Below, in pieces: positions 1-7,037 of a stretch of 64,000 bases of DNA (positions within the stretch are counted from its first letter, which is position 1; every line of letters starts with the position of its first letter). The DNA is from Bradyrhizobium archetypum (GTDB lineage: Bacteria > Pseudomonadota > Alphaproteobacteria > Rhizobiales > Xanthobacteraceae), in contig NZ_JAAVLW010000004.1 in the NCBI RefSeq assembly GCF_013114835.1, forward strand, positions 1 through 64,000. Reading direction: 5' to 3'. The position numbers were made by a program, and so were the translations under genes. The notes beneath the pieces are model-generated. The model was given only the letters and a program-made list of their open reading frames with translations, searched no databases and was not told the origin of the DNA.

Positions 1-131
1 CTCATGCAATGAGCGGCGGGGTGGGGTGACGGTCTCTCCACATCCAACAGTGCCCGTGTTGAGAGATCACCCCACCCCGCCTCACATATCGCTTTGCTCG
101 CTGTGAGCCGACCCTGCCCCTCCAGGGAGGA
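1..131. repeat. Dispersed intergenic repeat, family C (copy 1, possibly cut by window edge)
   Basis: GC-rich sequence with the blocks gtctctcca, ccaacagtgcccg and gagagatcaccccaccccg. It is the reverse complement of the copy at about 8453-8607, with scattered mismatches. The two copies therefore lie in opposite orientation about 8.4 kb apart. No credible gene is seen inside it. It ends about 85 bases before the start of the binding-protein gene. Confidence 0.7.
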
Positions 132-216
132 TGAAGCGCGCGGCTATCGCAACGCCGCCAGCTTCGGGCTAGGCTGCCTCCAACAAATCAAAACAAAAGC
201 ACCGGGAGAAACTGCC

Positions 217-1206
217 ATGAACCGCCGCGAACTTCTCAAGGCCGCTGCCGCGCTGCCGCTGGCGCATACTGCGCTCTCCAACACCGCCGTCGCGCAAGGC
301 CAATACCCCTCGCGCAACATCACCATGATCGTGCCGTTTCCGCCTGGCGGCCAGGCCGATCTCGCGGCGCGGCCGGTGGCGCAGGCGCTGGAGCGGATCC
401 TGGGCAAGCCTGTGATCGTCGACAACCGTGCCGGCGGCGGTGGCGGGTCGGTCGGCAACGCGGCGGCGGCGCGCGCCGAGCCGGATGGGCATACGCTGTT
501 GATGACGCTTTCGTCGCTCGCCGTGTTGCCCGAGGCCGACCGGCTGTTCGACCGCCCGGTGGCGTATGAAGTCTCGCAGTTTGCGCCGATCGCGCGCGTG
601 CTCGCCGATCCGACGCTGCTCGCGGTGCCGGCGTCTGCGCCATGGAAGACGCTGCAGGAGTTCGTCGACGACGCGAGGAAACGTCCCGGGCAAATTCCTT
701 ACGGCTCGTCCGGTCCCTACGGCACGCTGCACGTGGCGATGGAGATGTTTGCGGCGAGCGCCGGCATCAAACTGCTGCACGTGCCGTTCCGTGGCGCCGG
801 TCCTGCGCTGACTGCTCTGCTGAGCGGTACCGTGCAGGCGGTGGCGTCCGCGCCGGGCACGCTGAAACAGCAGGTCGATGACGGCAAAATGCGCGTGCTC
901 GCCAATTGGGGCGCCGAGCGCGTCAAGAGTTTCCCCGATCTGCCGACGTTCAAGGAGCTCGGCTACAAGGACGTCGAGTTCTACATCTGGGCGGGACTGT
1001 TCGCGCAAGCAGCGCTGCCGGCGCCGATCATGACGCGGCTGCGCGAAGCGATGGCGGAGGCGGCGAAGGCGCCCGAGGTGGTCAGGACCTACGAGACCGC
1101 CGGCAGCCCGGTCGCTTATCTCGACGCGCCCGAATTCGCAAAGTTCGTCGCGGAAGACAGCGCGCGTTTGGTCGCGGCGGTGAAGAAGATCGGCAAGGTG
1201 GAGTAG
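217..1206 (+). CDS. Tripartite tricarboxylate transporter (TctC/Bug family) substrate-binding protein
   Basis: Periplasmic binding protein of 329 residues, about the usual family length. The start at 217 puts a twin-Arg-like leader (NRRELLKAAAALPLA) and an Ala-rich hydrophobic stretch at the N-terminus, with likely cleavage near AVAQG (residue 28). A longer frame opens at 94 but would bury this leader. The Bug-family signature IVPFPPGGQADLAARPVAQ follows at about residues 38-56, then VDNRAGGGG and the late block VLANWGAERVKSFPDLPTF. The family binds small carboxylates with high affinity. No TctA or TctB membrane subunit lies nearby, as is common for Bug proteins in these bacteria, so the ligand cannot be inferred. 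A family C repeat lies just upstream. Confidence 0.9.
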   Translation: MNRRELLKAAAALPLAHTALSNTAVAQGQYPSRNITMIVPFPPGGQADLAARPVAQALERILGKPVIVDNRAGGGGGSVGNAAAARAEPDGHTLLMTLSSLAVLPEADRLFDRPVAYEVSQFAPIARVLADPTLLAVPASAPWKTLQEFVDDARKRPGQIPYGSSGPYGTLHVAMEMFAASAGIKLLHVPFRGAGPALTALLSGTVQAVASAPGTLKQQVDDGKMRVLANWGAERVKSFPDLPTFKELGYKDVEFYIWAGLFAQAALPAPIMTRLREAMAEAAKAPEVVRTYETAGSPVAYLDAPEFAKFVAEDSARLVAAVKKIGKVE

Positions 1207-1341
1207 GGAACCCGCTTCACATTTTTTTGTTCGCACCAACGTCGCGTGGCCGCATTCATTCGACAGGCTTGATGCCCTCGCCGCGCGGAGTTCCGCGCCT
1301 AACGAAAATACGACGAGAAAGTACAGAGAAAGGACCCGTGC

Positions 1342-1689
1342 ATGCGAACGCAGCGGATTGTCCTCGGCCTTGCCCTCGCGATCGGCGGCGTCGTGCCGGC
1401 ATTCTCGCAAGAATATCGCGGAACCTGGGAACAGCAGATGGCCTGCACACCCGACGTCTGGCGGCTCTGTGGCGACCAGATCCCGGACGTCAACCGCATC
1501 GTGGCATGTTTGCGGCAGAACACGCCGCAGCTTTCCACCGGTTGCCGCGCGGTATTCGAGTCGCAGGCCAACGCGCAGCCGGCGACGCCGCGCGGTGGGC
1601 CGCAGCAGCCGGTCCCGCGGGCCCGCGTCCCGCCGGTGCAGCCGCAGGCCGTGCCGCCCCAGCCGAGGCCGTACTTTGCAGACGATTAG
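1342..1689 (+). CDS. Small exported Cys-containing protein of unknown function
   Basis: 115 residues with a clear signal peptide (about residues 1-22, ending in FSQ). The mature part has spaced cysteines in CTPDVWRLCGDQIP and a later CL-x9-LSTGC arrangement. This resembles the short Cys-rich repeat C-x(6)-C...I-x-C-L...LS-x-x-C found in many small rhizobial secreted proteins. The tail is rich in Pro, Gln and Ala and looks disordered. The start follows an AGGACC purine-rich stretch. No function is assigned. Its stop overlaps the end of the convergent YbaK-like gene by a few bases. Confidence 0.65.
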   Translation: MRTQRIVLGLALAIGGVVPAFSQEYRGTWEQQMACTPDVWRLCGDQIPDVNRIVACLRQNTPQLSTGCRAVFESQANAQPATPRGGPQQPVPRARVPPVQPQAVPPQPRPYFADD

Positions 1690-2171
1690 GCTGACGTAGC
1701 CTCGGCGGGCCTGAGTTCGCAGACGTCGACCCACTCGGCCGACGTCAGCTCCGCCATGCGCGCAGGTGTGATCCGCACCGCGCTGTGGGTCGAGCCCGCG
1801 GCCGGCACCACGATATCGAACGCTCTCAGCGACACGTCGCAATAGACCGGCAGCGGCGTCTTCAGCCCAAACGGACACACGCCGCCGACTTCGTGGCCGG
1901 TGATCTCGGCGACTTCCTCGAGCCCGAGCATCTTCGGCTTTTCCCCGAACAGCGCCTTCACCTTCTTGTTGTCCATGCGCGACGTGCCGGCGGCCACGAT
2001 CAGCACCACGCGCTCGCCGACCCGCAAGGAGAGCGTCTTGGCGATCCGCGCCGGCTCGACGCCGTAGGCTTGGGCCGCCAGCGCGACGGTGGCAGAACTC
2101 ATTTCGGATTCGATCACGGCAATATCGGGTGCCTTCTCGGCGAAGAAGGCGCGAACGGAAGCAAGACTCAT
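1686..2171 (-). CDS. YbaK/EbsC-family aminoacyl-tRNA deacylase
   Basis: 161 residues from ATG 2171; a longer reading from 2219 would run into the upstream HAD gene. The family hydrolyses mischarged aminoacyl-tRNAs in trans (ProX/YbaK type). Visible hallmarks are the Lys in ARIAKTLSLRVG near residue 45, MDNKKVKALFG, and the Gly-rich segment GGVCPFGLKTPLPVYCD, the analogue of the GG-x-(S/C)-P-(F/I)-G loop. It lies one base downstream of the HAD dehalogenase gene on the same strand, so the two are probably co-transcribed and translationally coupled. Which amino acid is edited cannot be read from the sequence. Confidence 0.88.
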   Translation of the reverse strand: MSLASVRAFFAEKAPDIAVIESEMSSATVALAAQAYGVEPARIAKTLSLRVGERVVLIVAAGTSRMDNKKVKALFGEKPKMLGLEEVAEITGHEVGGVCPFGLKTPLPVYCDVSLRAFDIVVPAAGSTHSAVRITPARMAELTSAEWVDVCELRPAEATSA

Positions 2172-2172
2172 T

Positions 2173-2919
2173 TCAGGACCTTTGGACAGACACCAGGGCG
2201 GGCAGCTCGGCGAGAGCATGGATGCGATGGTCGGGCGTCACGCCGAGTTCATCCATCTGGGTACGCAGCGCCTTGAACATCGTCAATGGCGGCAGCGTCT
2301 CGCTATCGAGGCAGGCCATCGCCATCGCTTGCGGCGTCACCCGCTCGATCCAGGCGACATTGAGCCCGAACGCCTTGGCGCCGCAGGCATCCCACGGATT
2401 GGCCGAGATGAACAGCACCTCGGCAGGCCGCACATGCAGCACCTCCTCGATCAGCGCGTAGGCTTCCGGGCTGGGCTTGAAGATCTTCCTGGCGTCGACG
2501 CTGATGACCGCGTCGAGCATGCGGTCGAGCCCGCTGTTGCGCACCAGCGCATTGAGCATGTCAGGGCTGCCGTTCGACAGGATCGCGAGCTTCTTATCCT
2601 TCATCGCCGACAGGGTGGCGAGCGCATCCGGATAGAGATCGAGATGCAGATACTTGTCGATGATGCGCGCGAACGTATCGTCGTCATGTTGCAGCCCGAG
2701 GCTATCAAGCGTGTAGATCAGCGAATCGCGTGTCACTTCGGAAAAGTCACGGTAGCGCTGCATCAGCGATCGCAGCCAGGTGTATTCGAGCTGCTTGATG
2801 CGCCAGACCTGGGTGATGATTTCGCCGTAGCCGGGAAACGCATCCTCGGTGACATCGGCCACCGATTGGATGTCGTAAAGCGTGCCATAGGCATCGAAGA
2901 CAACGGCTTTGATGATCAC
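2173..2919 (-). CDS. HAD superfamily (S)-2-haloacid dehalogenase (type II)
   Basis: 248 residues when started at GTG 2919, which gives MIIKAVVFDAYGTLYD; an ATG at 2946 would add nine residues without a family match. All residues known as catalytic in L-2-haloacid dehalogenases are present with constant spacing: Asp9 and Thr13 (FDAYGT), Arg40 (WRIKQLEY), Ser115 (LSNGSP), Lys148 and Tyr154 (FKPSPEAY), Ser172, Asn174 and Asp177 (SANPWD). In L-DEX these are D10, T14, R41, S118, K151, Y157, S175, N177 and D180. The expected reaction is hydrolysis of L-2-haloalkanoates to D-2-hydroxyacids in the cytoplasm. It precedes the YbaK-like gene by one base. Confidence 0.88.
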   Translation of the reverse strand: MIIKAVVFDAYGTLYDIQSVADVTEDAFPGYGEIITQVWRIKQLEYTWLRSLMQRYRDFSEVTRDSLIYTLDSLGLQHDDDTFARIIDKYLHLDLYPDALATLSAMKDKKLAILSNGSPDMLNALVRNSGLDRMLDAVISVDARKIFKPSPEAYALIEEVLHVRPAEVLFISANPWDACGAKAFGLNVAWIERVTPQAMAMACLDSETLPPLTMFKALRTQMDELGVTPDHRIHALAELPALVSVQRS

Positions 2920-3018
2920 TTGTCTCTCATTTCCGCCGCGGGCCAAGGCGATGAGGGCGGCAATTCCGGCGAAGCTCGTGATGGAACACCTCGCAAATGT
3001 GCCGCCGATGATACTCCT

Positions 3019-3903
3019 TTAGATGCCCAAAATCTTCCTTGCGTTGGCCTTCAAAACCTTTGGCCGGATTTCCTCGCGGATGTCGAGTTTGGCAAAATCG
3101 GCCAGCCAGCGGTCCGGCGTGATCACCGGCCAGTCCGAGCCGAACAGCATCTTGTCCTGCAAAATCGAGTTGATGTAGCGCACTAGAATGGGCGGGAAAT
3201 ATTTCGGCGACCAGCCCGAGAGGTCGATATAGACGTTCGGCTTGTGGGTTGCGACCGACAGCGCCTCTTCCTGCCAGGGGAAGGAGGGATGCGCGAGAAT
3301 GATCTTGAGGTCGGGAAAGTCGGCCGCGACGTCGTCCATATACATTGGGTTGGAATATTTTAAGCGCATGCCCATGCCGCCGGGCATGCCCGAGCCGACG
3401 CCGGTCTGACCGGTGTGAAACAGCGCGATAGCGCCGCCCTCATTGATCGCTTCATAGAGCGGATAGGCCATGCGATCGTTGGCGTAAAAGCCCTGCATGG
3501 TCGGATGGAATTTGAAGCCGCGGACGCCGTATTCCTCGATCAGCTTGCGCGCTTCGCGCACGCCGAGCTTGCCCTTGTGGGGATCGATCGAGACGAAGGG
3601 GATCAGGACGTCGAGATGGTCGGACGCGACTTCCAGCATCTCGTAATTGTTGTAGCGGCGGAAACCGGTCTCGCGCTCGGCATCGACCGGGAAGATCACG
3701 GCCGCGATGTTCTTCGAGCGGTAATAGCCCGCGGTCTCCGGCACGGTCGGCGGATGCCTGTGCGGCGATTTGAAATATTCCGCCATGCGCTCCTGGAAGT
3801 CGTCATAGCCGTCATCGGCGTGCAGGCCGCAGGGCTCTTCCGCATGGGTGTGAATGTCGATCGCGACGACTTTTTCGATATCGGGCAGCTTGAGCTTGGG
3901 CAT
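3019..3903 (-). CDS. Amidohydrolase 2-type metal-dependent hydrolase or decarboxylase
   Basis: 294 residues. It shows the TIM-barrel amidohydrolase landmarks DIHTHAEEP (metal-binding His pair near residues 17-19), FKFHPTMQGF, IILAHPSFPW (His) and FGSDWPV (Asp near the end). This is the layout of the family that includes ACMSD-like decarboxylases and 4-sulfomuconolactone-type hydrolases. The substrate is unknown. The gene diverges from the two MaoC-like genes across about 107 bases that contain an AT-rich patch, so a shared promoter zone and a shared catabolic role are plausible. Confidence 0.85.
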   Translation of the reverse strand: MPKLKLPDIEKVVAIDIHTHAEEPCGLHADDGYDDFQERMAEYFKSPHRHPPTVPETAGYYRSKNIAAVIFPVDAERETGFRRYNNYEMLEVASDHLDVLIPFVSIDPHKGKLGVREARKLIEEYGVRGFKFHPTMQGFYANDRMAYPLYEAINEGGAIALFHTGQTGVGSGMPGGMGMRLKYSNPMYMDDVAADFPDLKIILAHPSFPWQEEALSVATHKPNVYIDLSGWSPKYFPPILVRYINSILQDKMLFGSDWPVITPDRWLADFAKLDIREEIRPKVLKANARKILGI

Positions 3904-4010
3904 CTCTGGTTTCCCGCCGGCTTGATTTTTGAGTCTGGAAATTGATTATACTATATAACAAATTCCGCAAGGCGGCAGAAACAAAAGGCGGAAAATGAGG
4001 GGAGTGCGGC

Positions 4011-4487
4011 ATGGCGGAGATGCAGGCCTTCGAGACCGATTTCTGGAAAGACGCCAACTTAAGGAAAGTCTGGGACGACATCGTCCCCGGCGAGCCGCGC
4101 AAGACCATCCCCTACACGCTGACGAGGGAAGCGATCGAGCTGTACTGCCGATCGGTCGGAGAAACCAATCCGATCTATTTCGATGAAGCCTATGCCAAGA
4201 CCACCCGCTATGGTGGACTGATCGCGCCGCCCTCGATCCACATCCTGCTGATGTTCTCCTGCACGCCGGTGGATGACTGGATGCGTTCGCCCGGAACCGT
4301 CAATGCCGGGCAGTCCTGGAGCTACAACATTCCGGCGCGGCCCAATGACGTCATCACGCTGCAGGCGCGCGCGCTCGACAAGTTCATCAAGCGCGAACGG
4401 CTGTTCGTGGTGCATGACAACGTCTTCTTCAACCAGAAGGGCAATGTAATCTGTTCCGGCCGCGGCTGGACGATTCGGCCGATGTGA
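4011..4487 (+). CDS. MaoC-like hydratase, half without the canonical catalytic His
   Basis: 158 residues with a hot-dog-fold MaoC/FAS1-type dehydratase look: ELYCRSVGETNPIYFDEAYA and YGGLIAPPSIHIL. In active R-hydratases the hydratase loop reads D-x(4)-H. Here the equivalent ETNPIY-FDEAYA has Tyr where the His is expected. A good ribosome-binding site (GGGGAG) lies upstream of ATG 4011. The next gene starts 14 bases after this stop and carries the intact motif, so the pair probably forms one heteromeric hydratase. Confidence 0.8.
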   Translation: MAEMQAFETDFWKDANLRKVWDDIVPGEPRKTIPYTLTREAIELYCRSVGETNPIYFDEAYAKTTRYGGLIAPPSIHILLMFSCTPVDDWMRSPGTVNAGQSWSYNIPARPNDVITLQARALDKFIKRERLFVVHDNVFFNQKGNVICSGRGWTIRPM

Positions 4488-4501
4488 GCGAGGAGGGCGC
4501 G

Positions 4502-4951
4502 ATGACCACGACGTTCGAAAAGCTCAAAGCCGGCGATGCCATCGATGGTCCCACATTCGCGGTGTCACGCGAATCCATCCGCCTGTTTTGCGATGCCTCG
4601 CTCGACTACAACCCGCTGCATCTCGACGACGAGTACATGAAGGGCAATTTCGGCAAGACCAGTTTCGGCGGTATCATCATGCACGGCATGAATAATTTCG
4701 GGCTGATCTCGCGCATGATCACCGATTGGGCCTACCCCGCGGGCGCGATCCACCGTCGGCTGGAAACGCGATGGGTCAAGCCGGTCCGGCCGGGCGACAC
4801 CATCCAGCCCTCCGGCATCATCAAGGCCAAGCAGGTGACCGAAAAATCCCGCTGGGTGATGATCGACGTGGTGGTGAAGAACCAGGCCGGCGAGAAGGTC
4901 GCGACCGGCGAGGCCCTGGTCGAGTTCCCGCGCGACCTGTTCTGTCAGTGA
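4502..4951 (+). CDS. MaoC-family (R)-specific enoyl-CoA hydratase-like protein, catalytic half
   Basis: 149 residues from ATG 4502, preceded by GAGGAGGGCGCG; the in-frame GTG at 4484 is less likely. The hydratase motif is intact: DYNPLHLDDEYM (Asp and His of the dyad) followed by GGIIMHGMNNFG. The family adds water to trans-2-enoyl-CoA thioesters or removes it from 3-hydroxyacyl thioesters. It forms a tight operon with the preceding non-canonical MaoC subunit. The substrate is unknown, but the neighbouring amidohydrolase and binding protein suggest a small catabolic locus. Confidence 0.85.
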   Translation: MTTTFEKLKAGDAIDGPTFAVSRESIRLFCDASLDYNPLHLDDEYMKGNFGKTSFGGIIMHGMNNFGLISRMITDWAYPAGAIHRRLETRWVKPVRPGDTIQPSGIIKAKQVTEKSRWVMIDVVVKNQAGEKVATGEALVEFPRDLFCQ

Positions 4952-4963
4952 ATTGGATCGGGC

Positions 4964-5047
4964 GTCGTTCCGGGATGGTCCGAAGGACCAGACCCCAGGT
5001 GCGCAATTGCGCACGGTAGTTCGATGCAGCGCATCGCCCCGGAATGA
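4964..5047. repeat. Palindromic intergenic repeat, family A (copy 1)
   Basis: It begins gtcgttccgggatggtc and ends catcgccccggaatgacg, so the outer arms are complementary (ttccggg against cccggaa). It carries inner palindromes such as ggtccgaaggacc and tgcgcaattgcgca. A second copy of the same plan lies at 27187-27267. It sits just after the MaoC operon and could fold as RNA. Confidence 0.75.
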
Positions 5048-5101
5048 CGGCTATTTTCCGAGGAGCCTGGAGGCAACAGGCCCCGAAACAGCCCTTCTGC
5101 A

Positions 5102-5130
5102 TTGACATTCGGCCCCGCGCTGCTTAGAAA
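5102..5130 (+). promoter_or_regulatory. Candidate sigma-70-type promoter for rpmJ
   Basis: A perfect -35 box TTGACA (5102-5107), 17 bases, then TAGAAA (5125-5130, 4 of 6 matches to TATAAT). It would give a leader of roughly 105 bases before rpmJ. Found by eye only. Confidence 0.45.
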
Positions 5131-5241
5131 CCGCCCATCCCGGGCGGCTGGCCGCTCTTCGGGATTAATCCCATTTTGCCACTTTCGGGTAGCTCAGGTT
5201 CGGGCCTCCAGCACGGCCTTTCAAAGCATCAGGATTGTCCC

Positions 5242-5367
5242 ATGAAGGTCCGTAACTCCTTGAAATCGCTGCGCGGCCGTCACCGCAACAACCGTCTGGT
5301 CCGCCGCAAGGGCCGGGTTTACGTGATCAACAAGGTGCAGCGCCGCTTCAAGGCTCGCCAGGGTTGA
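5242..5367 (+). CDS. rpmJ: 50S ribosomal protein L36
   Basis: 41 residues: [17 protein letters not shown] followed by [20 protein letters not shown] and a short tail. This is the alphaproteobacterial L36 without the zinc-binding Cys and His residues of the classical form. It is strongly basic and binds 23S rRNA in the large subunit. ATG 5242 is the natural start; upstream in-frame codons give no L36 sequence. It is a stand-alone gene, outside the ribosomal protein operons. Confidence 0.97.
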   Translation: MKVRNSLKSLRGRHRNNRLVRRKGRVYVINKVQRRFKARQG

Positions 5368-5372
5368 GCGTC

Positions 5373-5390
5373 AAAGCGCTGAGCTTTTTT
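5373..5390 (+). terminator. Candidate weak intrinsic terminator after rpmJ
   Basis: A short stem AAAGC/GCTTT around a five-base loop, followed directly by a run of six T (5385-5390), six bases after the rpmJ stop. The stem is only five pairs, so confidence is limited. Confidence 0.4.
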
Positions 5391-5457
5391 CTTCGCTTCA
5401 CAGGTCTTTGACGATCGGCTGCTTTGCGACGCGAATTTGCGCGTCTAGACTTGGCCC

Positions 5458-6114
5458 ATGGTTTTGAGATTCCTGGACACCCTTAATTGCCGGATCCTAG
5501 TCCTCGCCGCGGTCATGATAGCCGCGCCCGCGGCCGCGTTTGCCCAGAACGACCCCAGGGTCATTCCCCCGCCGAAAGCCCAGAAGAAATTGCCTGAGGC
5601 GCCTAGCAAACTTCCCAAGGTCGGCGCCGACCGCACCCGCGGGCTGGATTTCCTGTTCGGTGCGCTAAAGGCCGCCCCTGATGAAGCCAGCGCCAAGCAC
5701 GTCGAGGCGCGGATCTGGGCGCTGTGGATGCACACCCCGAGCGACACGGCCGCGCTATTAATGCTGCGTGCCAAGGCCGCGATTGAGGCGCAGCAGGTCG
5801 ACGTCGCGCTGAAACTCCTCGATGCCGTCATCAAGCTGCGTCCCGATTATATCGAGGCATGGAACCGGCGCGCGACGCTGTACTATCTGAAGAACGACTA
5901 CACCCATTCGCTGGACGACATCCGGCAGGTGCTGATCCGCGAGCCCCGGCATTTCGGCGCGCTGGCCGGGCTCGGTATGATCATGCAGGACATCGGCGAC
6001 GAAAAGCGCGCTCTTGAAGCCTTCCGCAAGGCGCTGGCCGTCAATCCGCACCTCGAGAAGGTGCCGGAGCTGGTCAAGAGCCTCACCGAAAAGGTCGAAG
6101 GCCGCGATATCTGA
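5458..6114 (+). CDS. Exported tetratricopeptide-repeat protein
   Basis: 218 residues. The N-terminus has a signal-like hydrophobic stretch (LVLAAVMIAAPAAAFA, about residues 15-30) and a Pro/Lys-rich linker. From about residue 85 to 195 there are three TPR-like units, for example ALLMLRAKAAIEAQQVDVAL, AWNRRATLYYLKNDYTHSL and GDEKRALEAFRKALAVNP. TPR proteins are protein-interaction scaffolds, and this one should act in the periplasm or at the outer face of the inner membrane. The partner is unknown. It is monocistronic as far as visible. Confidence 0.85.
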   Translation: MVLRFLDTLNCRILVLAAVMIAAPAAAFAQNDPRVIPPPKAQKKLPEAPSKLPKVGADRTRGLDFLFGALKAAPDEASAKHVEARIWALWMHTPSDTAALLMLRAKAAIEAQQVDVALKLLDAVIKLRPDYIEAWNRRATLYYLKNDYTHSLDDIRQVLIREPRHFGALAGLGMIMQDIGDEKRALEAFRKALAVNPHLEKVPELVKSLTEKVEGRDI

Positions 6115-6118
6115 TTCC

Positions 6119-6187
6119 GAGCATGATCCGGACCCGCAGGGCCGCGTAGCGCAAAGTGGGTACCGGTTTTCCGATAAGATCATGCTC
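6119..6187. repeat. Short palindromic repeat, family D (copy 1)
   Basis: A 69-base element with perfect 10-base terminal inverted repeats, GAGCATGATC at 6119-6128 and GATCATGCTC at 6178-6187. Between them is the block tgggtaccggttttccg. It lies directly behind the TPR gene. A related, decayed copy with gcatgatccgg and accggttctttc lies near 13490-13550. Confidence 0.75.
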
Positions 6188-6293
6188 AATCGAACAAATC
6201 GCGATTAACCCTGATTTCCGACGATTTGCCTCAGGCCGGAACGTAGCGCCGCCAACGCGCTATTATTCGCTGACTGGGTGACAGGAGCGAGCC

Positions 6294-6572
6294 ATGAGAC
6301 CATTGGTGCTGACCGGCGCGATGATTGTCGCGACCGGAACCTGCGCTTTCGCGCAAGGCGGCTATTGGGTGGTCGGCAACCGGGCCACCGCGAAATGCGA
6401 GATTGTCACGAGCAATCCCGTCGTCGACCAGTTTGGCGGAAATATCTGGTTCGAAGCCGGTCCGTACAGGTCGCTCGACGACGCGAAGCTGGCCCGTTCG
6501 ACCATCGGCCAATGCCCGGCGGTAGAAGAGCCGCCCGCGGAGACGCCGGATGGCAAGGACAAATCCGACTAG
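6294..6572 (+). CDS. Small exported protein of unknown function
   Basis: 92 residues. The signal peptide is about residues 1-20 (ends CAFAQ). The mature part GGYWVVGNRATAKCEIVTSNP has two cysteines, one here and one in STIGQCP. The tail is acidic and Pro-rich. An AGGAGCG ribosome-binding site precedes ATG 6294. The layout resembles short SPOR-like or stress-related periplasmic proteins of Bradyrhizobium, but no function can be assigned. Confidence 0.6.
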   Translation: MRPLVLTGAMIVATGTCAFAQGGYWVVGNRATAKCEIVTSNPVVDQFGGNIWFEAGPYRSLDDAKLARSTIGQCPAVEEPPAETPDGKDKSD

Positions 6573-6619
6573 AGCTTCGCAAGCCGGTTCGCGCCTTATA
6601 GCGCGTCCGCCCAGAGGCT

Positions 6620-6799
6620 CTAGTGTATGGCGTTACTACCGCGGGCCAGGCTGTCAAGGCCAACCGCTGCGTAAATCTGAGCCAATTCCGTCTCAAGCTG
6701 CTCGTTGACCCGCAGCAGCGCCTTGAGTGCGCCGCGGATGTCGCCATTGCAACTCGCTACGATCTGATCGATGGCGGCTTCGCTTGCGTCGGAAATCAT
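6620..6799 (-). CDS. Small conserved protein of unknown function
   Basis: 59 residues from ATG 6799, chosen because a strong GGAGGA sits upstream; the frame is open further upstream but without a good start. The protein (SEAAIDQIVASCNGDIRGAL, then KALLRVNEQLETELAQIYAA) looks like one or two amphipathic helices with a single Cys. It is probably cytoplasmic. It is convergent with the preceding small exported protein gene. Confidence 0.55.
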   Translation of the reverse strand: MISDASEAAIDQIVASCNGDIRGALKALLRVNEQLETELAQIYAAVGLDSLARGSNAIH

Positions 6800-7037
6800 G
6801 GCAGTCCTCCGATGATACGCTGGAACAATTTGTAGTGAGCGGCCCTGTTCCTGTGGATGTTGGGTACATTGGTGCAGGCGCCCGGCTACCCGCCAATCAG
6901 GCACGTGCACACATGGCGAAAGTGGCAATGCGATTGTACAAATCTGTCGATGACGTCAGTATGACCCCGCTATCCACAGGCTTGGCCCTCTGTGGACAAT
7001 CTCCGAAACCTGCGCCGATCCAGGCCGTAGCTCGCAG

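Noticed and set aside
169..1878. Minus-strand open stretch of 569 codons across the binding-protein and Cys-protein genes
   Set aside because: Arg- and Gly-rich shadow on the strand opposite two well-supported genes; no family motif and no ribosome-binding site.
2089..3186. Plus-strand open stretch of 365 codons opposite the haloacid dehalogenase gene
   Set aside because: Shadow frame; the minus strand holds a complete catalytic set for a HAD enzyme.
3918..3955. Possible promoter between the amidohydrolase and MaoC genes
   Set aside because: TTGATT and TATACT are there, but their spacing (19 bases) is poor and no other support exists; left unannotated.
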